From contig CM037877.1 in the NCBI GenBank assembly GCA_021292165.1, positions 8,361,980 to 8,425,979 of the forward strand: a stretch of 64,000 nt of DNA, in the 5' to 3' direction. A model generated the notes under the pieces. The model searched no databases and was not told the DNA's origin. It was given only the letters and a program-made list of their open reading frames with translations. Origin of the DNA: Shinisaurus crocodilurus. Lineage: Eukaryota > Chordata > Lepidosauria > Squamata > Shinisauridae. Made by a program: the position numbers and the translations under genes. Shown here one piece after another: positions 42,341 through 51,504 of the stretch (the first letter of the stretch is position 1; every line of letters begins with the position of its first letter).

Positions 42341-42770
42341 TCCATTCGTTCATATTTTTTTTCAAACTATAGTCCGGCCCCCCAACAGTCTGAGGGACAA
42401 TGAACTGGCCCCTTGTTTAAAAAGTTTGAGGACCCCTGATCTAGATGTTTTTCCTTTCCTCGCAAGGAGGAGAGGCTGAGGCACCGCCTGGATTCCTCAG
42501 AATCTGGTGGAGCCTCTCCTCTCTCCTCCCTGCCCCATGAATCCACCCCCCACACAGGGAAACTGAGCATGATCTTCTGTGCTCAGTTCCCTTCTGTTTC
42601 CTTCCGGCACGGACAGAACCACACCAGGTATGGGGGGAGGGGGATGGCTGCTCCAATGCACTGCAAGCTCAGAAGAGATTTCCAAGGTTGCAGCACCTTC
42701 TATGGCAATTCCTATGTCCCCCCCCCCAGAGAAGGTCGGAGGGACATAGGATTGTGCCCTTAATTTTATA

Positions 42771-43201
42771 GGGATGGGCGCCGAGCCCGGCACCTGACTC
42801 ACAGGGCGCTCGGTGAGTGTTCCCGCTGCGCGAGCCGAGCCAAGCACCCCGCGAGCGCCAGCTGAGGCGCTTGCCGAGGCGCTCGCCTATTTCCGGGTTC
42901 CCCGGCTCTACGCTGTTTACGTAAAGTATAGCATAGTAAACAGTAAAAACGGCCACAATTTGCATAAATGCCGTTTTTACTGTTTACTACGCTATACTTT
43001 ATGTAAATGGCATATCTTATGCCGTTTTCTATGGAAATGACATAGGCGCCAGAACCGGGACGTCGCTTTTCCCTGGCTCAGCTCGTGAGATCGCGAGTCG
43101 AGCCAGGGAAAGGGGAGTCATGCGGAGCTCGGGTGGGGTGGGGGTCGAGCCTGGCGAGTTCACCGAGCTTCCACCCCCCATTTGAACTCCGCGCACATTC
43201 C
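42771..43201. mobile_element. Foldback MITE (431 bp), GGGATG ends, TA-flanked
   Basis: The ends are TA|GGGATGGGCGC and GCGCACATTCC|TA. Near the centre two 35-bp arms (42919-42953, 42970-43004) are inverted repeats with two mismatches around a 16-bp spacer. GC-rich arms with GGCTCAGCTCGTGAGATCGC and GGGTCGAGCCTGGCGAG lie outside the core on the right. It is the most complete member of the family at 28515, 46650, 47604 and 47890. Confidence 0.75.
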
Positions 43202-43739
43202 TACGTTATATACATTAACTTAGTCTGTGGATGTGTGGATGGTAAGCTCAATTTAGGGGTGTACCGCTCGGCCTCCAGGCGGGCGTAGCGGGCCGAAATC
43301 GGTCCCACTCACACCACCGGAGGCTCGTGGGGCCTTACTGGGTCCCGTCGTGGCTCGCCTCTCCATGGCGAGCCGCCCGTGCCGCCCGCGCTGGTCCCGT
43401 CGCGTCACTTCCAGGACCAGTGTGGCGGGCTCGAGCGGCATGGAGAAATGCTCCGCGCTGCTCAGAAAATCACTGGGAGGGGGCGGCCACTGGGGCAGCT
43501 GGCAGCAGAATGGGCCAGGGAGGGGCACCAGAGGGCAGCACGGAGGAGGGGGAGGTGCTCAAAGTCCCAGAGGAGGAAGAGGGGCAGGGGGAGCCGGGGC
43601 CAGGGCCGGGGCACGGGCCCCTTAGCAATGCAGAACCAATTCGCATCTCCCCAAACTAAACTCAGAAAGCATCTTGCTGATGAAATCTGGATGTTCCCAA
43701 GTCTTGCAATGAGTTTCAGGGGAAGTTTGTACACTTGAA

Positions 43740-44020
43740 ATGTTGGGTGGGTGGGTACATGAGGAGACCGGGCCTTTTCGGTAGCAGCACCTCCTTAGCT
43801 GTGGAACTCTCTTTGAGGGGAAGTTAGGCTGGGCTAACTGAACTTGAGATAGGCCAGGTCTTTGGCTTTTAAAATTGGATTTGGACTCATTGTAAAAGAA
43901 TGTTCTGTTTCTGTTTTCATGTTGTGATTTTACTGGATTTTTATTTTATGTCATTTTGAGGGCCCCAACAGGCAGAAACGTGATATATGAATACATCTAA
44001 TTAATATTAATACATAAAGC
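43740..44020 (+). repeat. L2 LINE 3' end
   Basis: The reading GRAFSVAAPALWNSLP-like (CCGGGCCTTTTCGGTAGCAG, then GTGGAACTCTCTTTGAGG) is followed by a T-rich 3' UTR (TTTACTGGATTTTTATTTTA) and GAGGGCCCCAACAGGCAG. This is the L2 C-terminus and 3' UTR. It is 5'-truncated. Confidence 0.68.
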
Positions 44021-44399
44021 ATACATTCTGAAATATGTGCATGGAAAATCACTTAAGAGGTACTTACTCCATTTTCTCATCTTCAATATAAACACTTCTC
44101 ACTTCTTTACTTTCCCCCCTTCGCAACTGTCTCTCAGTCCTGGGTGGCTCATGGTGATGGAAAAGACTTTCTTATTCATGTCCCCTGGAATGCAAGGGGC
44201 ATCAACCGAGACGGCTGACCTGCTTGTGCGCACCTCCTCCAAAACGGCAAGCGGCCACTCTTTCCCCAAGACATTTACATACCTGAAGGTGGTGGGTGAG
44301 AGCCTCTGGAAGTTTTGGCATCCTAGCCAATTGCCTAGTTTGAGGTGAGCAGAAGTCTACATTAGATAGATAGGAGTAGTGGGCAGGGAGACTCTAGGC

Positions 44400-44860
44400 C
44401 AGTGGTTCTCAACCTCTTTTGCCCCATGCACCCCTTTCACCATATGTCAGAATATCATTCCCCCCTTTCCAAGATTGTCTGACTTAATCTGTGCCATACA
44501 ATAAAGTGTGATGTCCTGTAGATTACAGTAATTACCTTGGATTGCAAGTAACTTGGTTTGAGAGCGTTTTGCAAGACAAGCAAATTTTTTAAATATTTAT
44601 TTATTTATTTATTTTACTTGATATACAAGCGACGTCTTGCAATACAAATACTGTAGTACGGCTTAAATTAAAAATCTCTACAAATTTCCCGGAACGAATT
44701 ATGCTCTCAATCCAAGGCATGACTGTATGTACAATCTGTAGAATTGTAATTTGTAGAAAGATCAGTATTCCAACAGTTTGAGTCTGTGGTCCCAATTCCC
44801 TCCCCAAACCCTAAAATTCCCCCCTGGGGGGGAATTCCCCCCTGGTTGAGAACCCCCTAA
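44400..44860. mobile_element. hAT-like element split by a TA-target MITE
   Basis: The left end CAGTGGTTCTCAACCTC and right end CCCCTGGTTGAGAACCCC are inverted hAT-type termini. The last bases of the right end and the flanking 8-mers do not agree, so the exact boundary and duplication are unresolved. The element at 44526-44725 is nested inside. Confidence 0.6.
44526..44725. mobile_element. TA-target MITE (200 bp), Tigger/pogo-like ends
   Basis: The termini CAGTAATTACCTTGGATTG and CAATCCAAGGCATGACTG are inverted repeats with TA on both sides (44524-44525, 44726-44727). The right half matches the lone copy at 14790-14945. It has no coding region and is likely mobilised by a Tc1/mariner/pogo transposase, judging from the TA target and CAGT terminus. 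Confidence 0.8.
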
Positions 44861-45164
44861 TAGATAGGAAGATAAGCTGAAGCTATTATAGTTTTGAAAG
44901 GCATTTGTTAGAGAAACAGGTGTTGAGGAAGGACTTGATAAATGCAGGAGAAAGAGCTGCTTCAATCCAAAGCAGAATGACTGAAAACCCAGAGACAAGG
45001 ACAAAAGAAGGAGATCAACAAGAGGTGGGATTCAACAGAGCACAGGGGAGCGAAAATGGAAACATACATCTGGAACAGGGAGGTGGAGAACTTAAAAGGT
45101 TGAGAGACTGAAGCAAAACCCTATACAGAGTTGATGCAAAGGCTTAAAGAGAGAGGTGATCTGA

Positions 45165-45298
45165 TCAAAGCAAAGAGAGGGGGAGAAGGTTGAAGAACCT
45201 TCCCTATGAGGAAAGGTTAACGTGTTTTGGGCTTTTAGGTTAGAGAAGAGACAATTAAGAGGGGGCTTGATAGAGGTTTATACAATTATGCATAGATT
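45165..45298 (+). repeat. CR1 LINE, 5' segment of a split copy
   Basis: AACCTTCCCTATGAGGAAAGG, GTTAGAGAAGAGACAATTAAG and GATAGAGGTTTATACAATTA belong to the late coding/3' region of the TTCTTATG-type CR1. The element continues at about 46141 after a SINE that itself carries a solo LTR. Confidence 0.75.
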
Positions 45299-46140
45299 TC
45301 ATAGATCATAGAGTTGGAAGGGGCCTACTAGGCCATCGAGTCCAACCCCCTGCTCAGTGCAGGAAACTAGAGGAGGGGTCTCCCATCCAAGTAATTGTTG
45401 TGATATGTATCACATTCACAAGCTGGAGCACATTGTTTACACATGCAAGGTACAGACTGGCGGTAAACAAGTTTGTTGTGTCTTTTTCTGAATCTCGTGC
45501 TTTCGCAGGGGTTACTAGAGGGTATGGGAAACAGTATGAGCCTGTCACATGATTTATGCTTTCTGGTGACGTACTGTCTTGTTTTGCTGTCTGTAGCCTT
45601 CACCTTTTTCTTTGTTGGTGAGAGAGGAACAGGTTTGTTTTTTCTTCTTCACTCTCTTGTCTTCTGACTAGTGCTTGCTGGACTTAATGCAATCATGTAA
45701 CGTCTGTGTTGAGTGGAGTAAACCTCAACTTGCTCCACTGGATTGAATGCTTGCTATGCATTATTCTCTGCACATGGACTGTAATTAGGAGATGTATGCT
45801 CTGTAGAATATACTTGCCAAAGTAAATAAACAGGTAGAATAGACCTGTGGAGTTATTTCCTTATTACTGGAATCTGCAAACAAGAAGAAGCTGAGTTGGC
45901 TGACATCCGATACGCTGGAATGCTGCGTGGAGTGGGAGAGACAGGTCTGAACTTCTGTGTGTGGATTTATGGGCGTCTGCACACGGGAATAGGATTTTAA
46001 ATCTTCCATCTCACACAAGTGAAGCGCTCTGCTTTTCCACGAGGCTTGCGCGCCTTCAGGGTTATCTGCCCCTTCAGTAATAACCAGGCCTGACCCTGCT
46101 TAGCTTTCCACACTCAGACAAGCTGAGCCAGCGTATATGG
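45299..46140 (-). repeat. 5S rRNA-headed SINE with CR1-like tail, split by a solo LTR
   Basis: In minus sense the unit begins with 5S-derived sequence: 46140-46077 has AAGCTAAGCAGGGTCAGGCC and CTGGTTATTAC, then 45395-45372 has TTGGATGGGAGACCCC. It runs straight into a CR1 3' end (45367-45299: TGCACTGAGCAGGGGGTTGG, then GGCCCCTTCCAACTC and a TATGATC tail). A 5S head with a LINE-derived tail is a SINE layout. The solo LTR at 45396-46076 interrupts it, and the whole is nested in a plus-strand CR1. Confidence 0.65.
45396..46076 (+). mobile_element. Solo LTR (681 bp), 5-bp TSD
   Basis: It begins TGTTGTGATATG and ends CTGCCCCTTCA, with a perfect 5-bp duplication GTAAT (45391-45395, 46077-46081). 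Removing it restores the 5S-derived order (CCATCCAA-GTAAT-AACCAGG). AATAAA occurs on the plus strand at about 45825, suggesting plus orientation. A TATA box is not clear. No internal retroviral genes are present. Confidence 0.82.
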
Positions 46141-46425
46141 TGTAGAGAAAGTGGATAGAGTGAGGTGCATTTATCCTTCCCTCAGAACACTCAAACTTGG
46201 GATCCTCTGGTGAAAGTGACGGGCAGAAGAAGATTCAAGACATATTTTTTTAAGTCATACTTCTTCGCAGAGCACATACTTTATGGCATTCACTGTCGCA
46301 AGACGTGGCGATAATCGGTAGCTTAGATGCTTTAAAAGGGGATTAGACAAATTCATAGAAGTGGAATAGTCTAACAGTGGCTATTCGTCATGATGGATAT
46401 GGGGGGGGGGAGTGCAAATCAGCAA
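46141..46425 (+). repeat. CR1 LINE, 3' segment of the split copy
   Basis: AGAGAAAGTGGATAGAGTG, TCCCTCAGAACACTCAAAC, TTCTTCGCAGAGCACATAC and AAAGGGGATTAGACAAATTC continue the CR1 of 45165-45298 in the same orientation. It ends before the conserved 3' terminus, at about 46425. Confidence 0.75.
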
Positions 46426-46649
46426 AACTTGAGCTCACTGAGGTTGTCCGAATTCCACCTTGATTCTCATCCCAGGTCGTGTCCATAGACGATTGTGAGC
46501 TTTGTTTTCTCCCCCGCATGGACATGTGTGCATATTTTCATACAGTTTTCGAAACCGATGCATCAACTAGGGAGCGGTAGACTCTGGCCTCATCCGTTGT
46601 CCAGAGAAACAAGGGCCACTGGGAGGCTGCACCCCATAACTCACACTGT

Positions 46650-46900
46650 AGGGATGTGCATGGGGCTCTATTGGGGGGTGGAATTCCAGCAAACTCGCCA
46701 GGCTCGACCCCCCTGAGCTCCACTTGACCTACTTTTCCCCAGCTCGGATCGCATTCTCGTGGGAAAGCAAATTCTGGGTTCCAGCACTATATTTTTTACG
46801 TAGAAAACAGCATGAGATACACCGTTTACATAAAGTATAGCATAGTATACAATAAAAATGGCCACATTTATGCAAATTGTGGCCATTTTTAACGTATACT
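46650..46900. mobile_element. GC-rich foldback MITE interrupted by a SINE
   Basis: After TA, GGGATGTGCATGGGGCTC leads to GGAATTCCAGCAAACTCGCC and GGCTCGACCCCCC. The core is ATAAAGTATAGCATAGTATA, then GGCCACATTTATGC and its mirror GCAAATTGTGGCC. The mirror arm stops at 46900, where a SINE is inserted. Sequence resuming near 47145 (TATATATTCTACGCAAACTA, then CGGAAATCCGGCAAGCGCC) is probably the rest. Confidence 0.65.
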
Positions 46901-46902
46901 GT

Positions 46903-47140
46903 GGCGTAGTGGTTAGGGTATTGGACTGGGACTCTGGGAGATCCAGGTTCTAGACCCCGCTCAGCCATGAAACTCACTGGGTGACTTTGGGCCAGTCACT
47001 GACTCTCAGCCTAACCTACCTCACAGGGTTGTTGTGAGGATAAAATGGAGAGGAGGAGGAGGAGGATTATGTAAGCCGCCTTGGGTTCCTTGCAGGAAAA
47101 AAGGTGGGGTATAAATCTAATAAATAAATAAATATATAAA
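46903..47140 (+). repeat. tRNA-derived SINE, Sauria type, near full length
   Basis: The A box is in GTGGCGTAGTGGTTAGGGT and the B-box-like region is AGGTTCTAGACCCC. The body is GGGCCAGTCACTGACTCTC, CAGCCTAACCTACCTCACAG and GGGTTGTTGTGAGGATAAAA. The tail GGTGGGGTATAAATCTAATA ends in AAATAAATA. It is the most complete copy in the window and lies inside the foldback MITE. The Sauria name is from memory of squamate SINE structure. Confidence 0.8.
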
Positions 47141-47254
47141 TATATATTCTACGCAAACTACGTAGGGCCGGGCAACCCGGAAATCCGGCAAGCGCCTCAG
47201 CTGGCACTCACTGGAGGCTCGGCTTGTGTGGCGGGAGCACTTGCCAAGTGCCCG

Positions 47255-47317
47255 GCGAGTCGGGTGACCAGCCAGATGGGCGATTTAAAAATATAATAAA
47301 TATAATATAAATATAAT
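47255..47317 (+). repeat. L2 3' tail
   Basis: GTCGGGTGACCAGCCAGATG, GGCGATTTAAAAATATAATA and TAATATAA repeats match the L2 3' end at 53350-53420. It directly abuts one arm of the 200-bp inverted repeat. Confidence 0.7.
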
Positions 47318-47603
47318 ATCCTGGGAGGCATGGGGTGCAGCCTCCCGGTGGCCCTTGTTTCTCTGGCCGATGGATGCCAGCAGAGTCTGCCGCCCCAGGG
47401 AACTGTCCGTTGGAGCTGCGTGTTCCTTCCGGCAGGGAGGGGTGAAGCGAGCTCTCTACTAGGGGCGGGCGATCAGCCCACCACCCAACTCGTGATGCGC
47501 TCAGAGAGCATTGCTGCTGAGCCTGCCAAGCGGGGCCAAAAGCGATCACCAGCCGAGGTGCTTGCCGGACTTCTGGGTTCCCAGAGCTGCACCCCATTGT
47601 AGG

Positions 47604-47722
47604 GATGTGCGCGGGGCTCTATTGGGGGGTGGAATTCCAGCAAACTCGCCAGGCTCGACCCCCCTGAGCTCCACTTGACCTACTTTTCCCCGGCTCGGAT
47701 CGCATTCTCGTGGGAAAGCAAT
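47604..47722. mobile_element. GC-rich foldback MITE, left arm
   Basis: TA|GGGATGTGCGCGGGGCTC then GGAATTCCAGCAAACTCGCC to GATCGCATTCTCGTGGGAAA is almost identical to 46650-46765, so it is probably a recent local duplication. It stops at the AT-rich array. Confidence 0.7.
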
Positions 47723-47830
47723 ATATAATATAATATAATATAATATAATATAATATAATTAATATTATTATATTAATAATAATAATATAAAATAATATTA
47801 TATAAATATAATAAATAAATATAATAAATA
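47723..47830. repeat. AT-rich (TATAA)n-type array
   Basis: About 105 bp consist of TAATA, TATAA and ATAAATA units, A and T only. Confidence 0.92.
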
Positions 47831-47889
47831 AAGGGGGAGACCAGCCTGACCCCATACATCAGCTGGAGAGGGAGCAGCTGCAGGGAGTA

Positions 47890-48075
47890 GGGATATGTGC
47901 AGAGCTCGATTGGAGGGGTGGAATTCCTGTGAACTCACCAGGCTCGAACCCCGCCAAGCTCCATTCGCCTACCTACTTCCCTGGCTCAACTCGTATTCTT
48001 GCGAGCCTAGCCAGGCAAGTGACTTCTGGGTTCCCGGCGCTACTTTTTTTAACGTAGAAAATGGTGTAAGACATT
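47890..48075. mobile_element. GC-rich foldback MITE, left part
   Basis: TA|GGGATATGTGCAGAGCTC then GGAATTCCTGTGAACTCACC, GGCTCGAACCCCG and a TTTTTTTAACGTAGAAAATGG core match the family at 42771. The right half is replaced by the 48085 inverted-repeat arm. Confidence 0.6.
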
Positions 48076-48809
48076 GCTGTCTTACAGCAATGCTGAGCGC
48101 ACCACGAGTTGGGTGGTGGGCTGATCGCCCGCCCCTAGTAGAGAGCTCGCTTCACCCCTCCCTGCTGGAAGGAACACGCAGCTCCAACGGACAGTTCCCT
48201 GGGGCGGCAGACTCTACTGGCATCCATCGGCCAGAGAACCAAGGGCCACCGGGAGGCTGCACCCCATGCCTCCCAGGATTAACATCATTGCGAGGGGGAG
48301 ACCAACCCGGCCCCATACATTGGCCAAACAAGGAACAGCTGCAGGGGGCTTGTTTTGCCCTTTCTGTCTGAAGAGTGGGGTACAAATGCTGTAAAGAAAT
48401 AAATAAACTGTGTCCATTTTGAAAATGCACACACTTTTATCCCATTGAATAAAGCATTTCTCTGCACATTCCCCCCCAAAATTATACATACTTGCATATG
48501 CATTTTTAACATGTATGCATTTCCCCCCCTAACACTTACTAATGTAATGATCTTTGTTCTGAAAATTGCACCGTAAGCTTGGAAATGTATGGACTTTGAT
48601 GGCAGATAGCATTCAGCTCTGCATTTGGCTCTGGGAGATACAAGGTGGGTAAACCCTGGTCAAAAGATGAATGGAAACCATTTCCTCATGCCTCCCTAAA
48701 TTTTTGCCACCTCCATCTTCAAAGGCAGCAGAGTTCTGACTGAGTATCAGTGATCTGGGGACAGGCAGCACCAGAAGGTTATTGCCCTCATGCCCTGTTT
48801 GTGGACTTC

Positions 48810-48895
48810 CTGGATGCATGTGGTTGGTCACTGTGAGAAACAGGATGCTGGGTCTAAATGGACCTTTGCTTGATCCAGTAAGGGTCTTATGTGAT
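48810..48895 (+). repeat. CR1 LINE 3' end, TTCTTATG subtype, sense
   Basis: GTTGGTCACTGTGAGAAACAG, GGATGCTGGGTCTAAATGG and TTGATCCAGTAAGGGTCTTATG are the sense 3' end of the CR1 seen inverted at 270-530. Confidence 0.72.
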
Positions 48896-49194
48896 CATGA
48901 TGAGTTTAGCCGCTGATGGCTCTACTTATTATAATTAAAAGAACATTGTTTGCACAGCAAAACAAATTCTGGGCATAACGACAGGGGTGCCTCAAATTAG
49001 AACTTGATTGGGTCAGTGGTCAATGGTGTCTAACTCTTACCTGGACTATTCTTACAACCTTGCCTGCTTCTAATGTGTTATCCCAGTCCCGCTACCCCAA
49101 ATTCTTTCTGAGATGGAGGGCAAGAGTTCACTTCTAATTTTTTTGGGGGGGGGATGGGGGATCACTGCCCAGCATTCTCCTTTCCCATTTGCAG

Positions 49195-49400
49195 AGCTGA
49201 AAAATTGAAAGCGAGACGAGAAGAATATTATTGTTGAACGCTACCCTGCCGTTCTCTCTCAAATCTCTTCTAATTGCTTCTGGCTGGACGGGGAGAATCA
49301 AGTGTTACAAATGGAGAGAAATTTAACTCGGTTCCAATCATGATACGAAATTGAGTTTTACGTCCGGGAGTGAATCACTGGAGCCTTGCAAAGATATTAA
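49195..49400. other. Candidate conserved non-coding element
   Basis: The block is unique-looking, with CTTCTAATTGCTTCTGG, GAAATTTAACTCGG and GCAAAGATATTAAAATG. It lacks transposon words. Conservation is only a guess from composition. Confidence 0.25.
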
Positions 49401-49630
49401 AATGAATCAATACGAGTGGAATAGGTGTGTGCACACACCCTACTGGATCTCTCACTTTGGGATAGTCAGGCCTAGCAAGCAAACAAACCCATATAATGGT
49501 TCCCTCTCCAGCATGAAAAATCAAATTTATCCAAATTGATCTAAATTAGTGGCTTCAGTCTCTCTCTGATTATGTAGGTGCCACAAACAGGTGAGCTGTG
49601 TCTACATGTCTTGTTTTGTGCATTCTTTAA

Positions 49631-49672
49631 GATGATGATGATGATGATGATGACGATGATGATGATGATGGC
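49631..49672. repeat. (GAT)n microsatellite
   Basis: About fourteen GAT units with one GAC. Confidence 0.94.
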
Positions 49673-50599
49673 TCTGATGTAGCAATTTGTACACTAAATT
49701 AGGGTTAATTCACCCTGAATATCACTGAGTTTCTCAAATGGAACTTCCAAGTGACAATATGCACACCATCAAATAGAGGAAGGGAAAACCAAGCAGACTG
49801 GGCTCTGTGGCCTTTTATCGAGTGCTGTGCCAGTATCTGTCCTCCAATTCCCTGAAAGTTTTCTTCCTCTGTGAAAGAGGCTTCCGATTTTCTGCCTCGT
49901 TTTCAGGGTGCTTTAGAATTCCTTTTGAATTTCTAAAGGAATTTCTGGTGTTTTAGAACTTAATTTATTATTGCAAGGTGCCTGAAAGTGCTGTTTTCCC
50001 CACTCTATTACACATCTCTCCATTGTGCTGCAGCCTCCCCATATGCCTGTGCTTCCAGACCTGAAAAAAAAAATCCCTATGGAACAAGTTACATCATGAC
50101 ATCTTTCCCTGGCCTTTATCTGAAGTGCGGGAAGCCAGGGAGACTGAAGACCGGTTGGAGTAATAATTGCACAATGGAAGATGGGACATTCACACACAAC
50201 CCTTGGCCGCCTCATAACTAAACTAGGTGCATGAACTCACACTCCACCCAAGAGAATTTCACCAAAATTTTCTTTGACTCTCCCCCCACCGAAAGCAATT
50301 TCTTTTTTTTATCAAGCTGAACGAGAATAGTAAAAATAAAATGTGGAAGACATTTTCATCATAACACTACTTTTGTCCCATTTATTTGTCAGAACTAGAG
50401 TAAGGGGGGGGGACACTCTGAGAGTTGCATCAAAACCTCCAGTAGCATCAAAACCTTTTATAGTTTCCTTCAAATTTCTCTGTTGAATTTGCCCAACAGG
50501 AACCTCCAAATTCACAATATTAGCCATGCTAGCTAAATGAAACCTCGAGGTACAGAAGCAGTCTGTCTGTCTGAGTGATACTTGGTAGTAGAACACAAG

Positions 50600-50664
50600 A
50601 GTGGAAAGCCATCACCTGCCACATTCTGCAACACTGGCCTGACCCAGCAGAAGAGATCTTATGT
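50600..50664 (+). repeat. CR1 LINE 3' terminus
   Basis: CTGGCCTGACCCAGCAGAAG then AGATCTTATGT is the sense 3' end of the TTCTTATG-type CR1. Its terminal TCTTATGT served as the hAT target duplicated at 50657 and 50938. Confidence 0.6.
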
Positions 50665-50937
50665 CAGTGTTCTCAACCTTTGGTCCCCAGATGTTTTTGG
50701 CCTACAACTCCCAGCATGCCCCAGCCAGCATAGCTGAATGAACACATTTAAGCACCATTTTCACTAACATATGAATTTCCCTGTGCATTTGCATCTCCAT
50801 GTTTCCCTAATATACATATCATCACCCCCTTTTTTTGATAGGAGGAATCCACTGCAAAATTCAGAGAGATGCACATTTCAGAGGGTAACTGAGTTTCAGG
50901 CCAAAAACATCTGGGGACCCAAGGTTGGGGAACACTG
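50665..50937. mobile_element. hAT MITE with foreign filler, perfect 8-bp TSD
   Basis: The termini CAGTGTTCTCAACCTTTGG and CCAAGGTTGGGGAACACTG are inverted. The perfect 8-bp duplication TCTTATGT lies at 50657-50664 and 50938-50945. The left arm continues through GCCTACAACTCCCAGCATGC. The right arm lacks the mirror of that part, replaced by about 160 bp (50740-50899) nearly identical to 53443-53607. Confidence 0.9.
50740..50899 (+). repeat. 160-bp copy of 53443-53607 inside the hAT
   Basis: From GAACACATTTAAGCACC to ACTGAGTTTCAG it is almost identical to the block at 53443-53607, differing mainly in C-run and T-run length. At 53.4 kb the block continues into similar flanking sequence; here it ends abruptly at both hAT arms. 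Confidence 0.92.
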
Positions 50938-50999
50938 TCTTATGTTCAGTTAGGGCTTGACTAAACACTGCCCTAGCAAACACGACTTCTCAAGAGCAT

Positions 51000-51500
51000 G
51001 CTTGCCTCATGACATAAACACAGGGGTAATTTTCAGGAGAGAATTTGAACTTGAAAAATCCCCTCCCCCCCATACCAATCTGTGCCCCCTCTAGCAAAAC
51101 CCCTCCAGTCTGAGTTTAGCTGGGGGGTGGGGGGGTGGAACAGGTTAAAAAAAAAAAAGGTTTAAAAAATGTTGATGGATTAATGATCCCAGGGGAGAAA
51201 TCAGAGCAATTTTGCCACCAAAAAAATCAGTTTAATGGGGGGGGGATGATGGAGGGGGCGCTGTCAGCTCCATGCCTGGCTTGGGGGCTTTCTGGAGGCC
51301 TCTGATGGTAGGAATTGAGAAATTTGTCGATTTCTCTCAGTTACTCATTTTTCTGATCTTAAATTTGGTTCATCAAGAGCTTTGACTTTTTTCCCCCTTT
51401 TCTTTTTTTAATGTTGGCATGAAAACCCATATGCATTGTTGTGCATATTTCCTCTAACATGTGCTTTTTTGTATACATGTATGGCTAATATACATAGGTT
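51000..51500. other. No gene seen
   Basis: The block contains several G-runs and an A-run (about 51146-51160). No repeat ends or domains are recognised. Confidence 0.4.
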
Positions 51501-51504
51501 AGAG

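Larger units (their letters stand above)
41743..42438. mobile_element. hAT-like element (696 bp), perfect palindromic 8-bp TSD
   Basis: The termini are CAGGGGTCTTCAAACT and AGTTTGAGGACCCCTG, 16-bp inverted repeats with one mismatch. The perfect 8-bp duplication ATCTAGAT lies at 41735-41742 and 42439-42446. The interior has CCGCGGGCCACATCCGGCCC on the left and GCCAGTTCATTGTCCCTCAG (reverse complement) on the right. A SINE (42102-42262) and a 42-bp perfect palindrome (42299-42340) sit inside. No transposase frame is present. Confidence 0.9.
46560..48360. repeat. Rearranged cluster of MITE and local repeats with a 200-bp inverted repeat
   Basis: The arms 47318-47516 and 48085-48279 are inverted copies, about 90% or more identical with one 4-bp indel. 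A third partial copy lies at 46565-46640. Another unit (GGGGGAGACCA, CCCATACAT, AGCAGCTGCAGGG) is repeated directly at 47826-47886 and 48293-48345. Three GGGATGT-type MITE ends lie at 46650, 47604 and 47890. A SINE, an L2 tail and an AT-rich array fill the gaps. It looks like repeated local duplication and inversion. Confidence 0.8.

Noticed and set aside
44391..44870. Target duplication for the hAT-like element at 44400
   Set aside because: The right terminus is altered (AACCCC instead of AACCACTG) and no matching 8-mer was found.
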